Of a stretch of 64,000 bases of DNA, positions 54,101-62,232 are shown piece after piece (positions within the stretch are counted from its first letter, which is position 1; each line of letters starts with the position of its first letter). The notes under the pieces are model-generated. The model made no database searches and was not told the DNA's origin. It saw only the letters and a list, made by a program, of their open reading frames with translations. This stretch comes from Petrimonas sp. GTDB lineage: Bacteria; Bacteroidota; Bacteroidia; Bacteroidales; Dysgonomonadaceae. The stretch spans positions 186,001 through 250,000 of the forward strand of contig DUNG01000034.1 of the NCBI GenBank assembly GCA_012839475.1. The letters are read 5' to 3'. A program made the position numbers and the translations under genes.

Positions 54101-54825
54101 TCATCACGCGCATAGAGAACGAAAGCCCAAGAAGCGGCGGCGCAGCGTTCGCTCCCTACTCGCTGATGACCGGCATTATTGCCACCGCGTGGATCAACCG
54201 GGTGCTGTCTGATCAAGGGTATAGCGAAACCGCCTACCGAATTCTCCAACAGACCAGCTACCCATCATGGCTCTACTCGGTAGACCAAGGGGCCACCACC
54301 ATTTGGGAAAGACTTAACTCCTACACGAAAGAGGAGGGTTTTGGCGGGAACAACTCCATGAACTCGTTCAACCACTACGCCTTCGGGGCTATCGGATCGT
54401 GGATGTACAATCACTCGTTAGGAATTAAGCGGGATGAGACCTGCCCGGGATTCAAACGGTTTGTCCTCAAGCCCGAACCCGATCCCACGGGAGGGATAAC
54501 GTGGGCCAAAGGGCATTACGACTCCATGTATGGGCGCATTGAAAGCGAGTGGGAAGTGGACCCAGACCGTGGCGTGCACCGTTATCGCTTCAAAGTACCG
54601 GCCAACACCACCGCCACGCTCTATTTGCCCGCGAGCGACCTCGAAAAGGTCAAAGAGGGAAACAAACCCATTGCGTCATCCCCCTATATTCAGCTGCTCG
54701 AAAGTAACGGAGGAGAAAAAAGGAATGACAAGGATAGCAGGATTGAAAGGGAAAAAGGAAACAAAACGGGTATAATCCGCATGAAACTGCTCCCCGGCGA
54801 GTACCGGTTTACGGTGAAAGAGTGA
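51196..54825 (+). CDS. GH78 alpha-L-rhamnosidase, large lipoprotein form
   Basis: 1209 residues from ATG 51196; ATG 51220 gives a tidier lipoprotein signal (lipobox LLGAIAC). Order: immunoglobulin-like domain (about 35-140), an inserted beta domain (about 155-390), the rhamnosidase N-domain (about 395-570, YVTSRGIYEVYMNGRRVGDD), a further sandwich, then the (alpha/alpha)6 barrel (about 710-1080) and a C-terminal sandwich. Catalytic Asp746, Glu752 and Asp759 lie in DCPQRNERMGWNGD and Glu1038 in ATTIWERLN, all as expected. A 40-residue charged insertion (GGEKRNDKDSRIEREKGN) sits near the C-terminus. It cleaves terminal alpha-L-rhamnose. Confidence 0.93.
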   Translation: MIIVSKIYMKTVNRVILPITILFFLLGAIACSPTRLDSLKVEYEETPLGIDVEKPRFSWQMNSRQPGISQRAYRIVVTDETGQEVWDSGTIEDDRSLNIEYAGEALHPTTRYHWKVNVWSQNTGKQNAGQTNTGSREEKPLSAESWFETGLMDPSIAAWAGAKWIGGGDDDRVLYPDYFHTFNIHYTIQLDRESGSTKAGFIYGANDPRLMNKNLNIYNLQNEKDASYVEVELDISGLDNGEPAYLNVYRVGYAPGDSRETPLRRLSIPTSLINKQNRYDPHKITLKATYSVTEFHLGDKGNTNRLGSVVINPIGDSGDYICFPHLCEIGFTAQPGQSATFSQVEVRNYRVPNNLLFSIADNAYKISGGETGTFTTANTGRNAMPMLRTTFSSRREPIEKARLYVTSRGIYEVYMNGRRVGDDYFNPGLTQYNKHHMYQTYDVTEFVQPGLNAMGAILGEGWWSGSITYMGYLWNLFGDCQSLLAKLVITYADGTEETVVTDPNTWYYFNDGPITYSSIFQGEVYDARKETAIEGWAEASYDPSGWEKAREVNPEGVITHDQMIEQNRMPAVNDFSALKLIGQYGQTVKKIDELTAIAVEEVRPGVYVYDMGQNMVGVPRITLSGETAGKEIKLRFAEVTYPDLPEFRENNGMIMLENIRGALAQDTYITKGGNEVIQPRFTFHGYRYIEITGIEKPLPLHAVKGEVLSSIHELTSAYETSHQKVNKLWRNITWTIFGNFLSIPTDCPQRNERMGWNGDLSAFSRTATYMANLPQFLRRHMLAMRDTQREDGRFSDVAPVGGGFGSILWGSAGITVPWESYMQYRDTRLLAEHYDAMKAYIEYLVAYIDPETGVLTEGNLGDWLGPEQEKNDNSLLWEAYFIYDLELMHRVATLLNKPDDAARFLQLHGERKSFFNQTYIDRETGKTIHSGFRNPQRKGDVIDTQTSYVLPLAFDICDEEIKERFTTNLITRIENESPRSGGAAFAPYSLMTGIIATAWINRVLSDQGYSETAYRILQQTSYPSWLYSVDQGATTIWERLNSYTKEEGFGGNNSMNSFNHYAFGAIGSWMYNHSLGIKRDETCPGFKRFVLKPEPDPTGGITWAKGHYDSMYGRIESEWEVDPDRGVHRYRFKVPANTTATLYLPASDLEKVKEGNKPIASSPYIQLLESNGGEKRNDKDSRIEREKGNKTGIIRMKLLPGEYRFTVKE

Positions 54826-54862
54826 AACCGACCATCGAGTTCCACCAAGATTTACACCGTTA

Positions 54863-54926
54863 AAAGTGACAACAAAAAGTGACAACAAAAAGTGACAACA
54901 AAAAGTGACAACAAAAAGTGACAACA
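54863..54926 (+). repeat. 13-bp tandem repeat, five copies
   Basis: Unit AAAAAGTGACAAC, the first copy one base short, repeated without mismatch and followed by a degenerate AAAAAAAGTAACAG. It lies in the 183-base gap between two GH78 genes, so copy number could affect spacing or mRNA structure. No secondary structure is obvious. Confidence 0.9.
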
Positions 54927-55008
54927 AAAAAAGTAACAGAAACAAAAGCAGTCACGGAACAGTCATGAAACAGTGAGCGAAAGCACAATCAATTTATATC
55001 GACAGAAT

Positions 55009-57450
55009 ATGAAACAGTTACAACAGACCGCTATCCTGGCAAGCGTTGTTCTCTTCTTCACCTTGGGGTGCACCCCCTCTTCCTTGGAAAAGGAAACCGC
55101 CCGGTTTGAGAAAGCCGTCCCGGTTTGGGCGGAAGGGCGTGAGAAGGAGATGAACCTGAACCTGGGATTCAGGGCCAGTTTTACCGCGGAGAAAGGGCAA
55201 GAAGCCCGAGTGAAAGTCGCGGCGGCTACCCTCTACCGGATCTACCTCAACGGCCAATTTATCGGCTCAGGCCCCGCTAGAGCTGCCCACGGGTATTACC
55301 GCGTCGACGAGTTCCCCGTGAGCGATATCATCCAGGAGGGTGAAAACATCCTCGCCATCGAGGTGGCGGGGTACAACGTGAACTCCTACTACACCCTCGA
55401 CCAACCCTCGTTCCTCCTGGCCGAGCTGAGCCTGGACGGGCAGGTGGTACGGGCAACCGGGTCGGGGGGTGATTTCGAGGCGTTTCAAATCAAAGAGCGA
55501 CTCCAAAAGGTGGAACGGTACAGTTTTCAACGTCCTTTCACGGAATACTACCGACTGTCGGAAGGGTATGACCAGTGGCGCACGGCATCTGACGTGCCGG
55601 TTGAAACAGTACAGTTAGCCATGTATCCACCCGTGTCTCTCCTCCCCCGCCACGTGGCTATGCCCACGTTCAACGTGCAAGAGCCAGTGGCCCTCCACTC
55701 CAAGGGGAACATCACGAAAGTCACCCCGGAAAGGTACCACAAGGACCGCTCTTTGGCGTCGATAAGCGACAAGCTCAAAGGTTACACCGAGGCGGAGCTG
55801 GAGGTATACCCCGTTTCGCAAGAGATACAGGAGATCGTGACCAGCTCACAGGAAGCAGTCAACGAGCCGTACGCGCCGTCAAGCGTTGCCTCCCTGAAAA
55901 AGGGAGAGTTCAACCTGTACGACTTCGGCACCAACCTCTCCGGTTTCATCGGGGCGCGGGTTCAATGCACTGAGCCTACGAGGATCATGTTCTATTTTGA
56001 TGAGCTTCTAACCGATGGCGATGTGAAGACCAAGCAGCGACAAAGCGATATCTGCAACCACATCGTGTACGAGTTGCAACCAGGCGCGTACGATATCGAG
56101 ACATTGGAGTCGTACACCTTCCGGTACCTTAAGCTCATGGTGCTGGATGGAACGGTCGACGTTGAAAAGCTCTACCTGCGGGAATTTTCCTACCCGAACA
56201 ACGAGGATGCCTGGTTCACGTGCAGCAACGACAAGCTGAACAAGATTTTCGAAGCGGCGAAGCAGACATTTCGTCAAAACGCGGTGGATGTTTTCATGGA
56301 CTGCCCCTCCCGCGAACGTGCGGGTTGGTTGTGCGACAGCTACTTCAGCTCTATCACGGAGAGAGTGTTCACTGGGAAAACCGTCGTTTCTGATAACTTT
56401 CTGGAGAACTACGCCCTGCCGGAACGATTCGAGTTCCTCCCCGACGGGATGATCCCCATGTGTTACCCGGCCGATCATAACGATGGCACATTTATTCCCA
56501 ACTGGTCGCTCTGGTTCATCGTGCAACTCGATAACTACGCGCGCAACGGGGGTGATCCCCGATTGGTGGCACAACTAAAGCCCCGCGTTACCAACCTGCT
56601 AGCCTACTTCGCCAACCTGGAAAATGAGGAGGGCCTGCTTGAAAAGCTGGAGAGTTGGGTCTTCGTCGAATGGTCTAAGGCCAACGACTTCGTGCAGGAT
56701 GTGAACTACCCCTCCAACATGCTCTACAGTGTGGCACTGAAGTGCGCCGGGCGACTCTACGGCAACGGCGACTGGTTAAAGAAATCGGACAACGTGCGGG
56801 AAGCCGTGCTACGTCAATCCTACAACGGGGAGTTCTTCGTGGACAACGCCATCAGGGGAGAGAACGGGGAGCTGACCATCACGAACAATACCACGGAGGC
56901 ATGCCAATATTACGCGTTCTTCTTCAACATGGCCACTCCCGAGTCGCACCCCGAGTTATGGAACAAGATCGTGAACGATTTCGGGCCTAACCGCGACGAC
57001 CAGGTGACCCACCCCACCGTGTTCCGCGCAAACGCTTTTGTTGGGAACTACTTGCGGATGGATATCCTGTCGCGCTACAACCTACAAAGCCAACTTCTAT
57101 CTGAAATCCAGGATTACTTCTACTCGATGGCCTACCTGACAGGTACGCTGTGGGAGAACATGCATAGCCACGCGAGCTGCAACCACGGTTTCGCCTCTTT
57201 CATAGGACAGGTCTTATACAGGGACGTACTGGGAATCAAAGAGGTTGACCGCGTGAAGAAAAAAATCACGATCAGGTTCACTGACATCGACCTGGAACAT
57301 TGCAGTGGCTCTATGCCGGTAAGTGATGAGGTGATCAAGCTGGAATGGCGCCGGACAAACAACACCCTCCGCTACAAGATAGAAGCACCTAAGGCATTCA
57401 AGGTGGAAATCGAAAACATGAGCAGTGCGGAAATCATGCCGATAGAGTAA
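55009..57450 (+). CDS. GH78-type alpha-L-rhamnosidase, lipoprotein
   Basis: 813 residues from ATG 55009 (the GTG at 54973 precedes the signal and is unlikely). Lipobox FFTLGC. The N-terminal sugar-binding fold (about 55-175; LYRIYLNGQFIGSGPAR) and a second sandwich lead to the barrel (about 400-730). The catalytic block is DCPSRERAGWLCD with Asp431, Glu436 and Asp443; the second glutamate is Glu716 in GTLWENM. WLCD replaces the usual W-x-G-D, with a cysteine where glycine is normal. The spacing Asp+5 Glu differs from the neighbouring large enzyme (Asp+6), suggesting a distinct subgroup and linkage. The next gene is 14 bases downstream. Confidence 0.85.
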   Translation: MKQLQQTAILASVVLFFTLGCTPSSLEKETARFEKAVPVWAEGREKEMNLNLGFRASFTAEKGQEARVKVAAATLYRIYLNGQFIGSGPARAAHGYYRVDEFPVSDIIQEGENILAIEVAGYNVNSYYTLDQPSFLLAELSLDGQVVRATGSGGDFEAFQIKERLQKVERYSFQRPFTEYYRLSEGYDQWRTASDVPVETVQLAMYPPVSLLPRHVAMPTFNVQEPVALHSKGNITKVTPERYHKDRSLASISDKLKGYTEAELEVYPVSQEIQEIVTSSQEAVNEPYAPSSVASLKKGEFNLYDFGTNLSGFIGARVQCTEPTRIMFYFDELLTDGDVKTKQRQSDICNHIVYELQPGAYDIETLESYTFRYLKLMVLDGTVDVEKLYLREFSYPNNEDAWFTCSNDKLNKIFEAAKQTFRQNAVDVFMDCPSRERAGWLCDSYFSSITERVFTGKTVVSDNFLENYALPERFEFLPDGMIPMCYPADHNDGTFIPNWSLWFIVQLDNYARNGGDPRLVAQLKPRVTNLLAYFANLENEEGLLEKLESWVFVEWSKANDFVQDVNYPSNMLYSVALKCAGRLYGNGDWLKKSDNVREAVLRQSYNGEFFVDNAIRGENGELTITNNTTEACQYYAFFFNMATPESHPELWNKIVNDFGPNRDDQVTHPTVFRANAFVGNYLRMDILSRYNLQSQLLSEIQDYFYSMAYLTGTLWENMHSHASCNHGFASFIGQVLYRDVLGIKEVDRVKKKITIRFTDIDLEHCSGSMPVSDEVIKLEWRRTNNTLRYKIEAPKAFKVEIENMSSAEIMPIE

Positions 57451-57464
57451 CCCAAACTTTCTAT

Positions 57465-59528
57465 ATGATGAAAAAAAACAGTATACTTTACGTGGCCCTT
57501 TTAGTGACCATGATGGCCATGATGACAGCGATGGCCCTCCCCTCGTACGGACAAGCCGCTTCGGCATTCGGTAAAAAAGAGGTAAAAGTAAGCGATTGGG
57601 TCAACCGTCACTTTAAAAAAGGGCAGCTGCCCCCTTTCTCGTTCGTTTACAACGACGTGCATTCGAGCCAGTTTATCAAAAGGTGGAAGTTTACGTCGCA
57701 GAAGGGAACTACCCTACACGAGGGAGCGATGCACAACCTCTACAGGTGGAGCGATGAAAAAATGGGACTGAACGTGGAGTGCGACCTGAAGTACTACCCC
57801 GACTATAACGCGGTAGAATGGGTGCTCCGCTTCACCAATACATCAAGCACCAACACTCCCTCCATTCGTGAGGTAAAAGTGATGGACGTCGACTGGAGGT
57901 ACGGGGCCAATAACGAGGTCACGCTCCATTACGCGAACGGGAGTTCAGCCTCGCGGGCCGATTTCAATCCCCGGGAAAAAACATTCGCACCGGGCGAAAG
58001 CCTCGAAATTGCTCCACTGAACGGACGCTCTTCCGATCACGCTTTCCCATTCTTTAACGTGACATCCCAAACGGGACAGGGTGCCATGCTGGCCGTGGGA
58101 TGGACGGGCACCTGGTACGCCTGCTTCAACAAGAACAGCGGCGAGGGGCTGACCATCCACTCGGGCATGAAATGGTTGGACACTTACCTACGTCCCGGTG
58201 AATCCATTCGGCAACCCAGCGTATGCCTGCTGTTTTGGAACCATCCAGACCGCATGGTAGGCCACAACACCTTCCGGAGATTCATGATTCACCAGCAAGC
58301 CCCAAAAATAAACGAGAAACCTGCCGTGTACCCTATTTCCAGCAGCTTCAATTACGGGGACCCACACCCCTGTAACGAGTACACCTGCCTCACCACCGAC
58401 TACGCCCTGGCCATGATCAACCGGTACAAGCGGTTCAAGCTAATCCCCGAAGTGTTCTGGCTGGATGCCGGGTGGTATGAGCACGCAGATGAAGTGGAAA
58501 ACAACCGAAACTGGGCAAACACCGTCGGGAATTGGGAGGTGGATCAAGAGAGGTTCCCCGGTGGACTGAAGCCAATCTCCGACGCCATACACCAGGTCGG
58601 TGCCAAGTTCATGGTCTGGTTTGAACCGGAGAGGGTAGTCAAGGATTCAAAATGGGGAAGGGAGCGCAAAGAGTGGATGCTCGACGCAGAAGGAAGCAGC
58701 TCTTACCTGTTCGACCTGGGCAACCCGGAAGCATTAAAGTGGTTCTGCCAATACATCGGCGACTTCATGGAAGAAAATGGCATCGACTACTATCGGCAAG
58801 ATTTCAACATGAGGGCCGATAACTTCTGGAAGGAGAACGACGAGCCCGGGCGCACCGGGATACGCGAGATACGCCATATTGAGGGACTATACGCGTTCTG
58901 GGATTACCTCCTGGGGCGATTTCCGGAGGCCCTCATTGACAACTGCTCAAGCGGTGGTCGACGCCTCGATTTCGAGACGATGAAACGCAGCGCCCCCATG
59001 TGGAGAACTGATTACACGTACGGGGAACCCATCGGCTACCAGACACATACCTACGGGCTCAGCTTCTTCCTGCCCCTAACCGGTACGGGCGTGCAAAAAA
59101 GCGACCGCTTCACGTTCCGCTCTAGCCTGGGCACCTCCGTCATTTTCAACTGGAAGATAACAGACGCCTCCTCCTCGTTCACGGAGATGCAGCGCTGCTA
59201 CCAGGAGTTCAGAGAGTTACGTCCCTATTTCTACGAGGACTTCTACCCGCTGACCCCGCATGAAGATATAACGACCGATGACATCTGGCTGGCCTACCAG
59301 CTGCACAAGCAGGATGATGACACGGGCGTCATCGTGGCCTTCCGAAGAGACCTAGCCCCGGAAGAGCAGATCACGGTACACCTGTCCGGTCTGCAGGCGG
59401 GGAAAACCTACAAACTCACGGATAGGGATTCGAGGGAAAGCTTCCAGAAAACGGGAGACGAACTGAGGGAGGGGCTACAACTCACGCTAAAAGAGCCACG
59501 TAGTTCACTTATACTCCACTACAAGTAG
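57465..59528 (+). CDS. GH36 alpha-galactosidase, secreted
   Basis: 687 residues. A Met-rich Sec signal (about 1-30, cleaved near SYGQAAS). A beta-supersandwich (about 40-300) precedes the TIM barrel (about 300-600). Family motifs: FWLDAGWYEHADE, GAKFMVWFEPERV, nucleophile Asp446 in YYRQDFN and acid/base Asp502 in DNCSSGGRRLDFE. The C-terminal sandwich is short. GH36 releases terminal alpha-galactose; related forms cut alpha-N-acetylgalactosamine. It is coupled to the preceding rhamnosidase (14-base gap), so one substrate probably carries both alpha-galactose and rhamnose. Confidence 0.92.
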   Translation: MMKKNSILYVALLVTMMAMMTAMALPSYGQAASAFGKKEVKVSDWVNRHFKKGQLPPFSFVYNDVHSSQFIKRWKFTSQKGTTLHEGAMHNLYRWSDEKMGLNVECDLKYYPDYNAVEWVLRFTNTSSTNTPSIREVKVMDVDWRYGANNEVTLHYANGSSASRADFNPREKTFAPGESLEIAPLNGRSSDHAFPFFNVTSQTGQGAMLAVGWTGTWYACFNKNSGEGLTIHSGMKWLDTYLRPGESIRQPSVCLLFWNHPDRMVGHNTFRRFMIHQQAPKINEKPAVYPISSSFNYGDPHPCNEYTCLTTDYALAMINRYKRFKLIPEVFWLDAGWYEHADEVENNRNWANTVGNWEVDQERFPGGLKPISDAIHQVGAKFMVWFEPERVVKDSKWGRERKEWMLDAEGSSSYLFDLGNPEALKWFCQYIGDFMEENGIDYYRQDFNMRADNFWKENDEPGRTGIREIRHIEGLYAFWDYLLGRFPEALIDNCSSGGRRLDFETMKRSAPMWRTDYTYGEPIGYQTHTYGLSFFLPLTGTGVQKSDRFTFRSSLGTSVIFNWKITDASSSFTEMQRCYQEFRELRPYFYEDFYPLTPHEDITTDDIWLAYQLHKQDDDTGVIVAFRRDLAPEEQITVHLSGLQAGKTYKLTDRDSRESFQKTGDELREGLQLTLKEPRSSLILHYK

Positions 59529-59653
59529 TTAGGTGAGAGTGCTTGCTTACTGCTAAAACGAGAAACAGAAGTCAAGCCAGGTCTTTAAACAATGGTGACA
59601 ACATGACTTCAATGATTCCATGGATTTGTAAAACTGTCAACCCAGGTTTCACA

Positions 59654-62101
59654 ATGAAAGATAAAAGCGTGAAGAAAATAGTGATTGCCGCGGTGCTGGC
59701 TATCCCTTTCCTATGCTGCACTGGTAAAAAAAAGGCCGATATCGTTGAACTAGAACCCTCCTCATCTATTTACTGGATTGGGGATGGGAAAGTTCCCTTT
59801 GCCGACGATTCGCTTTTTTATGGCGATGACCCGGCTCCCATGTTTAGGAAAGAATTTCAAGTAGAGGAAAAACTTGAATCCGCGACGTTGTTCATCACGG
59901 CTGCCGGCTATTACAAGACGACCATCAACGGGAAAAGGGTGGGCCTGAATTACCTGGATCCCGCGTGGACCGATACAAGTAAACGGGTATATTACACCGA
60001 GTACGACCTGTCCGATCTGCTTAACGAAGGGGTAAATTGCGTGGGAGTGGTACTAGGCAACGGATTTTACAACCCTTTGCCCCTGAGAATGTGGGGACAC
60101 CGGAACCTCCGCGAAGCGTTGCATGTCGGGCGACCGGTCTTCCTGGCTAAATTGGTTTTACGGTATGAAAACGGAGAAAAGGTAGAGGTAGGCACCAATG
60201 AAAACTGGAAGTTTGCCCCTGGTCCCATACTGAAAAACAACGTCTACCTGGGTGAGGTATACAACGCCAACCACGAGGCCGAAGGATGGGATCTACCCGG
60301 CTTTGATGATTCCAACTGGTCTACAGCGCAGTCTTCAACCGGTCCTGGAGGTAAGCTACAAAGAGCTTTTTTCCCGCCCATTCAGGTCACAGAACAGATT
60401 AACCCCACAAATATTTACGCCGCCGGGAAAGAGACATTTATTGTCGACATGGGCGTGAATTTCACCGGAACCTACCGAGTAAAGCTATCAGGTAATCCCG
60501 GGGATTCGATTGTTTTCCGCTTCGGTGAAAGAGTCCACGCGGATGGGAGCTTAAACCCCCTGACAACGGTCTGCGGACAAATTAAACAGCGTGGAAGGGG
60601 AGGTCCCGGATCACCGAATATCGCCTGGCAAACCGATACCTATATACTGAAAGATAAAAACCCAGTTTGGGTTCAACCCGAATTTACTTTCCACACGTTT
60701 CGCTACATGGAGGTGTCGGGGTTAACCGAGCCACCCGCCTTAAGCGATATCACCGGATTGGCCTTACATAGTGCCGTGGAGGCGGACAACAGCTTTCACA
60801 GCTCTTCCAGCTTGCTCAACGCCATTCAAGATGCGACGCGAAGGACATTCAAATCCAACCTGCAAAGCGTTCAATCCGACTGCCCGGCCCGGGAGAAATT
60901 TGGCTACGGGGGTGACCTAAACGCGACAAGCGAGTCGTTTATTTACAACTTCAACATGCAGTCGCTCTACAGGAAGACGGTCTACGACTGGATGGATGCC
61001 ATCAACGACTCGGTCTTCGTGGATACAGCTCCATTCGTGGGCATTCAATATTGCGGGATAAGCTGGGAGTCGGCTTTCCTGATCACCCAGTACTACCTAC
61101 TCCTTTATTACAACGATCGGGAATTGGTTAAAGAGATGTACCCGGTTAACAAAAAATGGATGGAAAAAGTGCATCGTCTCCACCCCGGGGGGTTGGTAGA
61201 TTTCGGGTTAGGGGATCACGAATCCCTGTTGCCCGTCCCCGTACAGCTAATCGGAACCAGCCATTACTTGATGTGCGCGGAGATCATGCAACATTTCGCC
61301 TCGATCATGAATGACCGTTCAGCCGAAAGGGAGTACGGACAACTCGCCATCACCCTAAGGAAACGGCTGAAGGAGGAGTTCTGGGATAAGCCGGTGACCG
61401 AACCCATCAACAAGCAGACGCTGTTCGCAACCTTGCTGTATCACCAGGTGATTCCTGAAGAGGAGGTAGAGAGGGCCGCCGACTCCCTCATGTTGGCCGT
61501 GGAAGAGGCACCTGCCGGCCACTTTATCACCGGTATCTTTGGAACCAAATATATCCTGGAGGCTCTTTCGGGGTATGTCTCTCCCGAAAAGGTGTTCGAG
61601 ATAGTGAACAGCGATGCGTTTCCGGGCTGGGGCTACATGATATCGAGGGGTGCCACCACCATTTGGGAAACATGGAAAGAGAGCGACGACGTCTATTCCA
61701 ATTGTCACCCTATGTTTGGTGTCGTAACCGAATGGTTCTACAGGTGGTTGGGAGGCATACGCCCCATCCTGCAACGTCCCGGTTTCGAGGAATTTATCAT
61801 CGCCCCTTACACGCCCGAAGGGTTAAACGAGGTAAAGGTGAACTACCGCTCACCTTACGGCACCATTGTTTCCAACTGGGTGAAAGATAAGAGCAAGATT
61901 ACCTATGAGTTTGAAGTTCCCCAACAGTCAAACGCACGAATCAAGCTTAACAAAGACCCGGATCAGGAAATCACCATTACTACCCCGTCTGACCCCTCGT
62001 TCGACCCTAACTCCGTTAAAGGGGTAAAGGAGGGAAGCTTTGAACTGGGTGCGGGAAAATATATTGTCACCGTGTATCATCAACCGATTGACATACAGTA
62101 A
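59654..62101 (+). CDS. GH78 alpha-L-rhamnosidase, lipoprotein
   Basis: 815 residues from ATG 59654, chosen because the signal peptide starts there (KKIVIAAVLAIPFLCC, lipobox at the double cysteine); upstream in-frame codons from 59543 look non-coding. The N-domain (about 50-170; ITAAGYYKTTINGKRVG) is a sugar-binding fold, the barrel spans about 385-700. The catalytic block is DCPAREKFGYGGD with Asp409, Glu414 and Asp421, and the second glutamate is Glu672 in ATTIWETW. The last 60 residues form a small sandwich. It is the fourth GH78 protein of the locus, with a different motif from the other three. Confidence 0.92.
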   Translation: MKDKSVKKIVIAAVLAIPFLCCTGKKKADIVELEPSSSIYWIGDGKVPFADDSLFYGDDPAPMFRKEFQVEEKLESATLFITAAGYYKTTINGKRVGLNYLDPAWTDTSKRVYYTEYDLSDLLNEGVNCVGVVLGNGFYNPLPLRMWGHRNLREALHVGRPVFLAKLVLRYENGEKVEVGTNENWKFAPGPILKNNVYLGEVYNANHEAEGWDLPGFDDSNWSTAQSSTGPGGKLQRAFFPPIQVTEQINPTNIYAAGKETFIVDMGVNFTGTYRVKLSGNPGDSIVFRFGERVHADGSLNPLTTVCGQIKQRGRGGPGSPNIAWQTDTYILKDKNPVWVQPEFTFHTFRYMEVSGLTEPPALSDITGLALHSAVEADNSFHSSSSLLNAIQDATRRTFKSNLQSVQSDCPAREKFGYGGDLNATSESFIYNFNMQSLYRKTVYDWMDAINDSVFVDTAPFVGIQYCGISWESAFLITQYYLLLYYNDRELVKEMYPVNKKWMEKVHRLHPGGLVDFGLGDHESLLPVPVQLIGTSHYLMCAEIMQHFASIMNDRSAEREYGQLAITLRKRLKEEFWDKPVTEPINKQTLFATLLYHQVIPEEEVERAADSLMLAVEEAPAGHFITGIFGTKYILEALSGYVSPEKVFEIVNSDAFPGWGYMISRGATTIWETWKESDDVYSNCHPMFGVVTEWFYRWLGGIRPILQRPGFEEFIIAPYTPEGLNEVKVNYRSPYGTIVSNWVKDKSKITYEFEVPQQSNARIKLNKDPDQEITITTPSDPSFDPNSVKGVKEGSFELGAGKYIVTVYHQPIDIQ

Positions 62102-62112
62102 ACATGATGTAT

Positions 62113-62232
62113 GCCATTCCAGCGTGCACAAAAAACATCAAACCTATGAACGAAACCGGAAGCCAACGCCCCCGAAACGCCATCCCAACGTTCACAACAG
62201 ATATCAAACCTATGCAAAGTAGAATCCAAAAC
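62113..62232 (+). repeat. Imperfect 66-bp tandem duplication upstream of the last gene
   Basis: Two copies beginning GCCATTCC (62113) and GCCATCCC (62179), each with ATCAAACCTATG about 25 bases later. Each copy therefore contains a candidate ATG (62146 and 62212), in the same frame as the gene that follows. Confidence 0.6.

Noticed and set aside
54863-54940. 13-bp tandem repeat considered as CRISPR or an iteron origin.
   Set aside because: There are no spacers and no replication gene nearby; it is a simple tandem repeat.
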